NCBI GenBank assembly: GCA_903813345.2
Contig: CAIIXF020000001.1
Location: forward strand, 23,455,915 to 23,519,914
Origin: Owenia fusiformis
Taxonomy: Eukaryota; Annelida; Polychaeta; Sabellida; Oweniidae
Direction: 5' to 3'
DNA: 64,000 nt
Shown: one piece after another, positions 1 to 11,575 of the stretch
Position numbering within the stretch: position 1 is the first letter of the stretch
Layout of the letters: the number at the start of each line of letters is the position of its first letter
Notes under the pieces: model-generated
The model's database searches: none
What the model saw: the letters and a program-made list of their open reading frames with translations, nothing else
Told to the model about the DNA's origin: nothing
Translations under genes and position numbers: made by a program

Positions 1-180
1 TATACTCAGTGTCAAGTATGCAGACACAAACTTGTATACTTACAGGGAAGCAAAGAGACACAATGTACCCAAAATCAAGCACACTGACAAATATACTCAG
101 TTTCAAGCATTCAGACATAAATATGTATACTTACAGGGAAGCAATGAGGCACAATCTACCCAAAGGCAAGCATGCAGACA
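1..180. repeat. 91 bp tandem duplication in an intron of the PAG1-like gene
   Basis: The block starting TATACTCAGTGTCAAGTATG at base 1 recurs at base 92 with scattered changes. It may extend left of the window. Confidence 0.7.
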
Positions 181-241
181 CATAGACACGAGGCAAACAC
201 CTAGAAAACTTGAATTTTACAATCATGTATTTGTTTTATAG

Positions 242-3200
242 GATATTGTGGACTCAGCAAATCTCCAAATTGAAGTAGAGGGGGCTAAAAGACAGAGTAA
301 TGGATCTGCAACACATGAACATATCAGAGAAAATGTTTCATCAAACAGCAATGATAAACACAGGTATATAATCAAATATAAGTTAAATGTTAATGCCTAA
401 TGTTTTGTCTTTTGTATTCAGTTTGCCTGAAATTAGAATTACTATACATGTACTTTTTGTACAGTAAACCAGTAGTATGTCTATGTAGTGATGATTGATG
501 GTGTTTTCAGCACTGTATTCTACATTACTTTACCAATTCTGATCAAAATATCCTAATTCTCCATAACTTACCAATTTTCACTTGCTGGTATCAATGTGTT
601 ATGATTTGATATCATCTTCTATGTATTTTCCAGGGCTGAGTCAACCAAGTCAGCCACTATTGCTCGCAGACTTCCCGAGATCCCTGGAGTCCATACACCC
701 CTCAGTGGCTCAGATGATGCCGTTTTTGAGGGTAGAGAAGAGAACTATTACAGTATACCAAAAGACTATCCTCAAAATATTGGCAAACAGGCAGCTGAGA
801 GGTCCAGTGCTATTCCTGCAGGTGTTGATGATGATAAGGATGATAGCATTATTGATCCATATAATACAGTGAAAGATGACACTAGTGAGACAGCTGGTGA
901 CTCTGCAAGTGGGGCTGTTGGAGGAGTAGACCCAAAATACACTAGAGTCAAAGGAGAGCCCCCCTATGCCAAAGTGAAAGGAGAGCCTCCATATTCGAAA
1001 GTGAAGGGTGAACCTCCATACTCCAAGATTAAAACAGATACTTCCAAGAATGACACTGGTGAAGAGGACCCCGACTATGCCACAACAGAAGATGACTATG
1101 CTGCTATTACTCCACCCCCTGTACCCAACAGAGGATATCTTGACTCTAGCCCCCTACAACAACCCCCCAGATCCACGAGCCCAAACTTACCATCTAGAAA
1201 TCTCAACCCCCACATTCCAGCAGCTAATCTACCCCTCAGTTCCTCTGCTCCTCAGGGAACAAGTTCAGTGACGGACCAGGAGAGGGAGCCACCATACAAT
1301 CAAGTAACAGTACGTGAGTCGTTGCAGAGTATCCGTGAGCGTCAACAGGAACAGCTCAGGGAGGCCAACTCACGTACTCTTAGTAATGTGGATGAAGATT
1401 ATGCCTCTGTAGATGCTGACAAAGTAAAGGTCTGTTCATTTATATCGCACCCTTGGGTGCTATAATATATTGTGCTATATTGTTCAAATCTGACTTCAGA
1501 TTTGAGAATGACTTCTCAGGATCAAAAAACTCCAGATGTTGACCAATTTTTTTTCAAAATCAAGTTCTCAGAAATTCAAATCCGACTTAAGATTGAACTC
1601 ATTGTATTTGCATTGTATTGAGAAACCAGGAGCAACTAGGTGGTGACATTTTGTCATGTTAATGCCTTGTTATTTTCTATGGTATGGGAAATACAATTGG
1701 CAAATTGATGATATTTCAAGCATACTCCTTTATTTGAGGACACAGATTTTTGTATCCTGACAATCTACATGTACATTTCCATCAATATCATAAGTATTTC
1801 CTCGTAGGTTATGTAAATAAAAATTCAAATATAAAAAGGCTTCAACAAGTATGGTTGCCAAACTTGTGGAGGGGAGTGTATATTTGATCATATGTTTATA
1901 AATGTGTATATTTGATAGATGCATTAGCTTCAGAAAAGGCAATCCTAGGTATAAAAGAGTATAAAATGAAGCGACACATTTTTAGATGAATAACATAACA
2001 TGAATGTCCAATATAATATTACGACCCCTTGGATTAGTGTACCACTCCCAATTTACCTTTTTGGGGACCTAAATTCTATTACATTATTGTTTAACAATAT
2101 GCCATACATTGGTGTTGTTGCATCATTGCTCAAATCTAGAGGAGTGTTTTTGCATCTTCGGTTTGGTGTTGTTGCATCAATAGTGAGGAACAAAAACCGT
2201 GAATTAATTGTTTCTTGATGATGCTACATGTATACCAATGGCAGTTATTTAAAACATAGATCGTGCACTAACTCTACGTGTATGGTTATTGAGAAACTCG
2301 TCTTAGAAATGGGTTAAAATTGGGAAAACAAAATATCTTACGAAAATCTATCACCGGAAGTCTGGCCATCTTGATGCAACAACACAGTGTTGTTGCATCA
2401 CGATACTCCCCAGTGAATACTGAGTTGATTGATGCCTGTCAGTAGTCAGGTTTGTAAGGAAGATTTGTTTTATTGAATTATATCAGAAGTTGTTTGAAAA
2501 TGAAAGTAAAAAGTAAGTATTGAGTCAACTGGTATAGTACTAGTATTATGAGGAAGTTGGAGGATTAAGTTGGGCATTAAGTTTAAGGAAGTGAAACCCA
2601 TTGTATTACCTATATACACATTGTTTATGTACTCTGTCTAGTCTCTTTATCTCTCAAAATAATACATACAATCTAACTTTCAATATACTGTACATGTTGA
2701 TTCCTGGGCTGATTCATTTTTATCACACAGATTTTAATCACATAGATTTCCAGAAATCAAATACTACGTGAGAAAAATTTTGCGCTTTATTGTAAGTCTT
2801 TAAAGTATGATTGGAGAGTACTTCCCCATGTCATAAAATGAGGGAAAGTTTGTAAGATTAGACATTTATGTTTGAAATTTTGGAGTCTGAAGAGGAATAC
2901 ATGTACGTTGATTTTAACTTGTGCATAATTACAAGTAGTTTTGTGTATGGTGTCAATTGGAGCTAGGGACACATAGTCAACCTCTATAATTTTCCAAATA
3001 CTGATGTTTTGAACAACTGAGATCACCCTTTATGTCCTCCATTCAAAGTTATGGATGTTAGAACACCCTGTTACATTTTTTCCATTTCAGAGTGAAGACA
3101 GTATCCCATTTGTCACACCCCCTCTATCAGATTTAAACAGAACTAGCCAGTACAGTGCCAGCGAGGTGTATGCTGAAATATCCCCTAACTCAGGTATGAT

Positions 3201-6200
3201 AAGTTTATATATGTTAACTACATGTACAAACATAAGTCAGCTTCCCAAGTTTGGTTTTCTGAATGTTCCATATCATATCTCATGTTCATGCATCTTTCAA
3301 TTGTTGCTTTTATTGTTTTTATGAAGTTTCAGCTCAGTAGTGATGTTTATATATATATGTTCGCTGCAATTATTTACCTTTTATGTGCTACCCTGTATTC
3401 AAATCTATTTTCTTTTTGACCCAATATGCCTATTATCAGAAATACAGAGTGATCATGAAATTTAAGGAATTTTTGATCACCATGTTCATACAGTAATCAG
3501 GATTACTGTGAACTGCATAAATGCATGATTTGAAAATGACAGTAGTTAAAAATTATTGCGAGGATGGGAATTGCATGGGGTTTGAATTGAATTAAACTGA
3601 AGAATACACCAAAGGACACTTGGCATATTTGTTCCACTAGGAATGGTGTGTGGAATGGTGTGTAGTGTATAGCTGGTGCAGCACACTGGCCAACAAATGC
3701 TCAATACGTGTTTGAGTATTCTTAGGTTGGTTATGAAATCACAAAAACAGTTTTTTTCTACTCACAATCTTTTTTATTTGAAAGAATGTTTCGAATCCTA
3801 ACTTGATCCTGATTTCAGTTCAGTGTTTTAAAACAGTAAATAAAGGGTCTGATCCGAAATGTTCTTTGATTTCGAATGATAAAGGTTGTGAATAGAAGAA
3901 AACTGTTTTTGTGATTTTTCAAGTTGAATAAACATGGTTTAATAGGCATATTTTGGATATTTCCCTATTATAGAACAATTTTAGAAGCTTCTGAAATAGG
4001 GCTTGCTGTTTTTGTGTTTATTGTTATGTTTACTTTTTGTGTTGTTATTGTCATGGTTACCATGTGAAAATGTTGTTGTTGCTAGGTGAGAACTCCAACC
4101 GTAGCTCGTTGTATGCAGGTATCCAGGACTCTGCTGTTAGCTCATCGGCCAATGAGAAACCTGCTAGTAGAAGTAAAGGTAGTTGTAGTTTGTTCTTTAG
4201 CCTTATGATCTTTTTACACTTCTTTAGCCCCATGGAAGTATGTATTACATGATTTAAACCATATATATCTTGTGTCGAGACTGCATGAGGAGTGCAGCCC
4301 AAATTCAAAGTCTATGATACAAGACATGAGTGCATTGAGTCATCCACAATTCATCAAATGGTTTTGTATTGTATCACTAAAAAGAATGATTTTTGCAAGG
4401 TTTGACCTCAAAGAAATGTGTATCATGTGCATCAATTATTTTAAAGAAAACAACATTTCTTGCCTTACAGAAATGTGTACAGTGATCTCCACAAGATTTT
4501 TTCTCAAGTGGTTGCAAAATTCTCATTTTCACAATTCAAACCAAATTGGTCAAAATATGCCCATTTTTCATGATTTCTCTCATTTTCAAATTTTCATTTT
4601 GCAAATGGATTTTCAGGTGGGCGCAAGCCTATTTACAAAATCTGAGGTGGGTGCTGCTCCCACTATCTTTAATGCTGGGGAAATCACTGGTGTATCATTA
4701 TCCCAACAAATGAAATTTACAAAAAAAATCTAATAAATCAAGAAAATCTGTTTATGTAGAAGAATACTTTATCAAAAGACTGGAGCTTTCCTTCTGTTAT
4801 GATTCACCAAAAAAATGTTGATTCATATGAGAATTTTAGTGCCAATAAAGAACACTGTTGAGAACCCTACATTTTTACATTGAATGTTTGACAAAAATGT
4901 AGATACAACAAATATTATGATAATCAATATTCAATATAGTTGCGGAAAATAGAGGTCAGTTAAAGGGTGGAAACTTTTTATGATTTTATGCATTTACCTT
5001 TAATATTTATTTAAAATTTAAATCCTCATAATTTCAATATTCCATATCTACACATGTCCTGCAAAACTATAATTGGACAAGGCTGGTGAGCTTCAGAAAA
5101 TGTTCTAAGATCCAGTTTTTGGAGGAGGAAAGAAGATAACAGAAGCTTCTTTAAAGTGATTTGGAGGTTTTTCTACTCCTAAACCAAGCTGTTCTCCGAC
5201 TCCATACTTTCTATGATACATGTCACAGTCCAGTGGTCCAAATCCATTTTCATCATATTTTAGATAAGTCTTGGTTGTGAAGGTTATCACATCTGGCTCA
5301 CTGCTAAACCCACATTCTTGATCAGTTTCCATTAGATATGCTCCCATGAAGACAATAGCTCCTTCAGGGATGGTCACGTTTAAACCACCTGATAATAGAT
5401 ATATTATATGAGGGGTATATGTTATGGGGGGTTTTAGATATGGATCCAAGGTAAGGTATCATATTTCCTAAGGGAAACTAATCCATTGGAGCTTTTGCAA
5501 AGACTCTACAAGTGGACATAAAAGATTTTGGCATATATTTCATCAGAAAACTGGAAAGTGGGAAATATCCCCATGTTATTTCTTCAGTAGACATTAGCAC
5601 AGCCACAAAGGTTAACATCGTGTAAGAAGCTTGTGTTTGTATTGCAATACAAACTAAACAAACTTGACCAAACCCATGAACAATGTAGCTTACAAAGTGT
5701 AAAAAAAATACTAGAAGCTCCATACCTGTGGCCTTATATGTGTATGGTACCTTTGGAATTATGAGAAAAGCCCCATCATCGACTTCTGTATTCCTGTAAT
5801 ATTTAACCCTGGAAGGAGTTGTTTCTGTTATAACTCTAAATGATATATCAGGTTTGTATGGGCTAAAGATGAAATCACCCAAGTCCACCTCATCTCCATT
5901 GGTCAACTGGTCATCTGTTACTGCATTAGCATCAATGCCATATTTCTCCTCTGCCCACATGATGAATTCTCTCCCTTTGAAAAACAATGCTTATCTACAT
6001 ATTACTTCATTTCACTGGTTTACTATAAAATATGTATTGATAGGGTTCAAACAGCAGATAGCTGATTATCTTAGAAATACTTACATATGTCATATATACT
6101 TACCAATTAATCATCCCTGTTTTTGTCCAGCTTGACATTAATCTGGACTGGGAAAACAGGACTGTTCGTGAGATGTCAATGAAATAATATTAATTGAATA

Positions 6201-9002
6201 TTAATCATCTCTTAATGATTATGAAATGTTTGATTTTTGATTTTATTGATGCACGCCACATCCTCACAATAACAATATTTAGATGTACCATCAATATTGA
6301 AAATTTTGAGCATCTTCACTAGCATCTACACTGAATCATTAGCTGAATATACTAGTATATAGTACTACCCAGACAGGCGGCTTCTGGAAATTTTCTTTTC
6401 CTTTACAAAGAGAAGTGTCACGGAGTGCAAGAGTTGTCTACTGTCGAGGAGCAATTTTTCATAAAAACACAAAAAATTGTATGTTACATTGTAACAAAGA
6501 AAATTAACTACTTTATGCATATTGGTATATCATTTGCTTCTGGTCGAAGTCCAATAATGCTAGGTGTAAAAGCTATTGAAAACGGCACCAGATGTTATCA
6601 TACTCAACAATGTGCCGTTTCTTTTTAACTTTTGAATAGCACAATACAGTATTGTGACATGATAATATTTACATCTGGTTTAAGTATAACTTTGAAGATA
6701 TTAATTCGATCTATAGGTATTGGGTCTTATACATTTTTTTCATAAAATAAATGTTTAATTTTTTGTCCGCCATGGAGGAGCAGTTTCAAATGTGAAAGAC
6801 CTTAATAATATATCTATTGCAATGTCAATTTGGGAAAGGGGTTCGAAACATTTTCATGTTTTTGGGTAAAACTGGGAAATTATAAATGTCCCAAATGATT
6901 TTTTGTGTTTCAAAAGTCTTTCTACTAGATCCTTTTCTATTTTGATGACCAAAACCCAACATTCAGTCTATAAAACTTGAAATTGGTTTTGAAAGACACA
7001 ACTTGTTTACTCATTTAACCCAAAGGTTAATTGCTTAAAGATACAAAATTCTTCACCACAGTTCTTACCAAACTTGACTGCCGATGACCCAATATCATGC
7101 CAAAAGTCCTGCCATGTTTTTGGCCATGGAGCTTTCGTGAATGAAAGCCTCACCCCATCAGCAACTATTGTAAATGTTCTTTCATACACAGTGAAGTTCG
7201 TTGGTGTTCTATTTTTTGGTCCTTTTCTTTTTGTACATGATCCTGACATCTTCTTTGATGCATCTGTGAAAATTACTACTGCATTGAATGTTAAAATTCC
7301 TAAGATTACAATATGTTTTAAACTTTTCATTTTGAATTTTCGGTATGTATGCATATAGTTTATGAGTAGATTGCTTTTATGAATAGACATTAATTAGAAA
7401 GCAATAAATTATTTGCAATATTGTACAGAGGAACCCTAATAAAACAGAACAGCTCAAAATTGTAACGAATTCTTTTATAAATGTGTAATTGATCTAGTAA
7501 ATTAAAGTAACTTAATGACATTATGCTCATTATCTTGTCATGGAGAATCAAATTATTTGTATACTTTACAGATCTGCATTGTGCATTTTAATTACCTAAA
7601 AATTGGACGTATCCTTAGATTTCTATACCCTCGAAAGTATAATGCTGATAACATAGATTATATTACAAGTAATTACAATTTTAGGTGATTCCATTTTTAT
7701 GTCACCACAATAAGTGGTGACATATTGTTATAGTCGTAGCCTCCAACTTTTTTGTGGATGGTGTCCAGTAGTTGGTGTTTGGCATCTGTAACAAATGGAA
7801 GGTGGTAACATTTTGCATGTTAATGCCTTGTTTTGGTTACCCTGTATGTTATCATAGATAAGGACAAGGTGAAATTATTGATGTTCGCCTACTAATTTAT
7901 TTAATTATTACTAGTAAACAAAACAAAAAACAAACAAAAAACTGCAATGAGTGCAATAAAGAAGTTAATAGCCCGGAACATAATAAAAATTAATAAAATA
8001 GTGATCACTGGTCAGTATCTTGAGCCAAATGTCCACAGTAAAGTGGTTTAATGCAATGGTATAATAAAATCAACACTTACCATTCGCTATTTTGAAAGAG
8101 AAGAAAATGGCCCTCATCTTCATCAGATACTGACTCATGATGATGTTCACTGCACAAAGCAATACATGACCAAATCATAAACACATGTTCACTGCACAAA
8201 GCAATATATGACCAAATCATAAACACACTATTTAATGTTCTCTTGACACAAAAAAACAATATTTTACATGCATACAATTTATTTTTCAGATGACACAGAT
8301 ATTGACCCTAGATATGATGTGATCAGTCGTCCAAAGAGTAGTGTGGCATCCAGCAGCTTCCCAAGTCCGCAGCTTGATCCATCAGGGTCCCCTCTGTACT
8401 CAGAAATAGACAAATCTAAGAAATCAAGAAAGACAATACATATCGATGACCACGCCAGGTTGAGCCAAGGTGCCAGCAGTAACATGCCTTTATATTCTGT
8501 TGTAAACAAACCGAGGAAAAGTCGCTTGGCTCCTGGGTATGATAACCATATTCCTCAAGCTAGAGCATCACCACCAGATTCTATGTCAAAAACAGAACAT
8601 AATAATGGAGGGGTTGATATGACCTCTGTAGCTAAACGACACCCGGGACTAGAAGGTATTGATGTCCCGGGCTATCAGACTGTGTCAGATGTAGAGCGAG
8701 TAAGGATGCGTGGAACTGGAGATCACGTAGATTCTGAGACAGGTGATCCAGGATATGACTGTGTTCGACCTCTTAGTGATATGTCCCAGTCAAGCACTGG
8801 AAGCAGTAATAGATTGTCCCAGAATGAGATGGTACATATAGACTCTCACCATGTCCCAGACACGTTCTGGCAGAAATCTGAACATTTGTATCAGGAGATA
8901 CCTGCTGACTCTAGTCGTAAACCATCCAAACATAAACATAAGGAAAAGAAGAAAGGAAGTTGGAGGAGCAGTAGGAGAAAGGATAAAGGTGCATCTCATT
9001 AG
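242..9002 (+). CDS. PAG1: PAG1/Cbp-like tyrosine-motif adaptor, 3' part (5' exons lie left of the window)
   Basis: Five exons fit by splice sites and phase: 242-363, 634-1423 (alternative donor gives 1429), 3091-3193, 4086-4178, 8290-9002 (stop TAG), encoding 606 residues. There is no folded domain; the chain is polar and full of Tyr motifs: SIPKDY, DPYNTVKD, four Y-x-[KR]-[VI] repeats (KYTRVK, then GEPPYxK[VI]K three times), DYATTEDDYAAI, PPPVPNRGY, DEDYASVDADK, VYAEISP, LYAGIQD, LYSEIDKSKKSRK, LYSVVNKP, PGYQTVSD, DPGYDCV. Vertebrate PAG1 (Cbp), a raft membrane scaffold that recruits Csk by SH2 binding to restrain Src kinases, has as I recall a similar order of motifs (RELPRIP, PPPVP, YASVD, YSSVNKPG). 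The membrane segment expected at the N-terminus is not in the window. The C-terminus is Lys-rich and lacks the PDZ-type end of PAG1. Exon joins are well supported; the family name is inferred. It could instead be another docking scaffold. Confidence 0.68.
1479..1672 (+). repeat. dispersed repeat family A, 3' part
   Basis: Shares CAAATCTGACTTCAGATTTG and the terminal GGTGGTGACATTTTGTCATG ... TTAATGCCTTGTT with 11068-11575. The 5' part is missing. Confidence 0.7.
5006..5011 (-). terminator. candidate poly(A) signal of the nested secreted gene
   Basis: AATAAA on the minus strand, about 95 bases past the stop codon at 5105. Such hexamers occur by chance in AT-rich DNA, so this is a candidate only. 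Confidence 0.35.
5105..7330 (-). CDS. small secreted glycoprotein of unknown family, nested in an intron of the PAG1-like gene
   Basis: Three exons on the minus strand join in phase: 7330-7069, 5974-5726, 5388-5105 (stop at 5105-5107), giving 264 residues. The chosen Met (7330) starts a good signal peptide: MKSLK, then a hydrophobic run (HIVILGILTFNAVVIF) and TDASKK. An upstream in-frame ATG at 7390 would put 20 polar residues before it. The mature part has few Cys (GSCTK, QECGF, LDCDMY), three N-glycosylation sequons (NRT, NFT, NVT) and aromatic, beta-rich sequence (NFTVYERTFTIVADGVRLSF; GAFLIIPKVPYTYKAT; VTIPEGAIVFMGAYL). No known domain or catalytic motif is evident. It lies wholly in the 4179-8289 intron of the opposite-strand gene, has its own TATA box (7472-7479) and a candidate poly(A) signal (5006-5011). 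I do not recognise the family; function unknown. Confidence 0.72.
7472..7479 (-). promoter_or_regulatory. TATA box of the nested secreted gene
   Basis: Read on the minus strand this is TATAAAAG, a canonical TATA box, about 140 bases before the signal-peptide ATG at 7330. The spacing leaves room for a 5' leader of about 110 bases with no intron needed. It is an inference that it is used. Confidence 0.4.
7699..7834 (+). repeat. dispersed repeat family A, internally deleted copy
   Basis: Starts ATGTCACCACAATAAGTGGT and ends TTAATGCCTTG; the middle part seen in the long copy is lost. Confidence 0.7.
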
Positions 9003-9013
9003 GATAAGGTATC

Positions 9014-9420
9014 CATAAAATTTGGGTGGGGTATCTATCATATTGGGGTGGGGTATCTATCAGATTTAAGTGTTGTCTTAAACATATTTGCATAAGGTAC
9101 CGACTGTTTCTTTTTATGATGGGTAATGGGTATCCATCACATTGGTGTACTCTTGACACTATTTTCGAATATTCATCTCATTAGGTTTGGTATCCAACAC
9201 ATTAGAGTGAGTATCCATCACATTAGTGTATCCTTGACACTATGTTGGGGTATTTATCACATTAGGTTGAGTATTCATCACATTAGGTTGGGTATTCAAC
9301 ACATTAGAGTGTCCATTACCATCATATTAGGTGGGTATCTATCAAATCAGGGTGTTGTATCTATCAAATTAGGTCAAACTATCAATTGCATTAGGGTGGT
9401 GCATCCATTCTATAATGGTA
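9014..9420. repeat. degenerate minisatellite in the 3' region of the PAG1-like gene
   Basis: Irregular units of about 20-35 bases built on GGGTATCCATCACATTAG, starting within about 12 bases of the stop codon at 9002. It probably forms part of the 3' untranslated region. Confidence 0.75.
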
Positions 9421-10039
9421 ATATATGAATGGCTCGTAATTGTAAATCAATGGATTTAATTTTATTTGTAGTTTATTTGGGATAGTAGATTATTTATTTG
9501 TGTCATCAACATTGTTTGAGACAAAAATTTGTATGAGCGTTGTTAAAAAAACGTGTGTGATTTTTAACATTTTTTCAGTCAATTTGATTAGTTTATGAAC
9601 TTGTCATGCAAAGTACAACTTTAAATCAGCATACACATGTGTCTGATGTTTAATGTGTCTGATGTTTCATAAAGGTTGTCTGTACCTGGGTTAACTTATG
9701 TCATGTGGATTTATTTAATAACCAAGTTATTTAAGGTTTCCTCATCTGTTTACCATCTTCGTTCACTCGGCTCCAGTCGATTGATAAACACAGTGAAGAC
9801 CGAGTTTGCGAAGATGTCTGTATACCAGAAGCAAAGTTTTCACACATTATATGAAAAAAGTCAATGAGCACATAATTGGAAATATGAAATAATTGGTCTT
9901 GCACTAAGCCCTTGTGTTTTTTCTGTATTCTTAGAAGGATTGGGGCAAAATTCAAAATAGGACAATGTGTTATTAATTACAAGTCTGCTGTATGATATGA
10001 CATGTATATCAATGAAGCCAATGTGTAATTTATAAAAAA

Positions 10040-10045
10040 AATAAA
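10040..10045 (+). terminator. candidate poly(A) signal of the PAG1-like gene
   Basis: AATAAA about 1.04 kb past the stop, after the minisatellite. Positional candidate only. Confidence 0.25.
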
Positions 10046-10329
10046 CTGGGTAAATAAGGAATTATAGAATACCATAAGCCTGTTACATTAACTGTCACAT
10101 TTTTGCTATAGCGATTTGCAAAAATCTTTCTGAAGTTTTGTCTTGCTAAAAATTGTAATTGTATAAAAATTGTTTAAAAATAGGTTTATTTATATGCCAA
10201 GATTTATATATGTTTTAGTAGGTAGCTCACAGTAACTTTAAAATAAGAAAGGATGCGGAGCTTGGACAAATACTAATGTGTAAAAATAAACCTGGTTTTG
10301 TTGAATTAAAAATGATTGAAATTCAGTAA

Positions 10330-10550
10330 CTCAGATGCAAGTAGGTAGTTACCAGTTTCACCAGTAGGTGGCTCGTTTGGGTCAGATAGCATGGCGGGTA
10401 TAGTAGAAAGTTCCCTTTAAGTTCAATATTTATCCGTTTTAGTCGTTCAATTTTCGTATCACCCTTATGTATCAAATAGTTATGTAAATTAAAATATGTC
10501 TAGTAAAAGAGAATGTTACCTGGCCAATACAAGAAAAGATATTAGTATAA
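10330..10550 (+). repeat. dispersed repeat family C, copy 1
   Basis: Shares GTAGTTACCAGTTTCACCA, GAAAGTTCCCTT and AAAATATGTC blocks with 18775-18990 over about 210 bases at roughly 80 percent by eye. Confidence 0.65.
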
Positions 10551-11067
10551 TTTAATGAAAAGGGTGACAATTCTTTGTTAAATAAGTTTTACAAACTAAA
10601 ACTCTTCCCTTGTTTTTTAAAAACAATTTTTTTTATATATATATGATACATTCATGAATTTCACTAATGTACTTTGGGGAAGTATGGAATTTGTGAATAT
10701 AATTTGTTAAATATACCACATCATTTTATCAGATATAAATGTGTACAAAATCAATTGTAAATAGTCAATATAAGATAGAATAATGGGGTATGTCTGTAAG
10801 TAAACTTATGTTTTACAGCTTAAAACTACAAACTCCAATACATAACTACAATTAATTGAACTTCTATTGAATGCTTGCATCAGCAGATAAGTGACTGATG
10901 GTGTGTTAGTTGGCATTTTCAACATGATTTAAATTGAATATTTTGATGCATATATTACATCACCTCTCCTTTGAATGTGAGGTACAGTAGGTTACATTAA
11001 TGTGTTTTTGTAAAGTGTATTAAAATGTGGCTTCAAAGGTAAATGAGTTGGAGTATATGCTTTTGTT

Positions 11068-11575
11068 ATGTCACCACCAAAAAGTGGTGACATATTGTTA
11101 TGGTCTCCTTTTTATGGGGGTTGGTGGTTGGCGATCAGCTGCGGCGTCTGTAACAAATTCTTACAACTTCCAATAACTTAACAAATACTGTTCAGACTGA
11201 CAACAATTTTTTTCAAAATTATCTACATGTTTTCAGAAGTTCAAATCTGACTATATATATAAGATTTGACTTTCAATGACCTTTTCAAGGTAAAAAAAGG
11301 TCGAAAAGTATTTTTTCAACTTGCTTCAAATTGACCAATTTTTTCAAAATCATCTACAAGTTCTCAGAAGTTCAAATCTGACTTTAGATTTGAGATTGCA
11401 CCTTTAATGAACTTTTCAGGGTAAAAAAGGTCTTTTTTCAACTCGCTTCAAATTGACGAATTTATTTTTTCAAAATCATCTACAAGTTCTCAGAAATTCA
11501 AATCTTACTTAAGATTGAACTCATAATATCGTGAGCAACTAGGTGGTGACATTTTGTCATGTTAATGCCTTGTTT
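11068..11575 (+). repeat. dispersed repeat family A, longest copy
   Basis: Begins with the small palindrome ATGTCACCAC...GTGGTGACAT, then ATTGTTATGG, two internal blocks with ACAAGTTCTCAGAA, and the end GTCATGTTAATGCCTTGTTT. It occurs in both orientations in the window. It is likely a non-autonomous transposon; the superfamily is unknown. Confidence 0.75.

Noticed and set aside
4272-4733. 153-residue open frame on the plus strand in the large PAG1-like intron
   Set aside because: Follows the donor of exon 4086-4178, lacks domain features, and its 3' part (GGTGGGCGCAAGCC ... GAGGTGGGTGCTGC) looks like a worn dispersed repeat.
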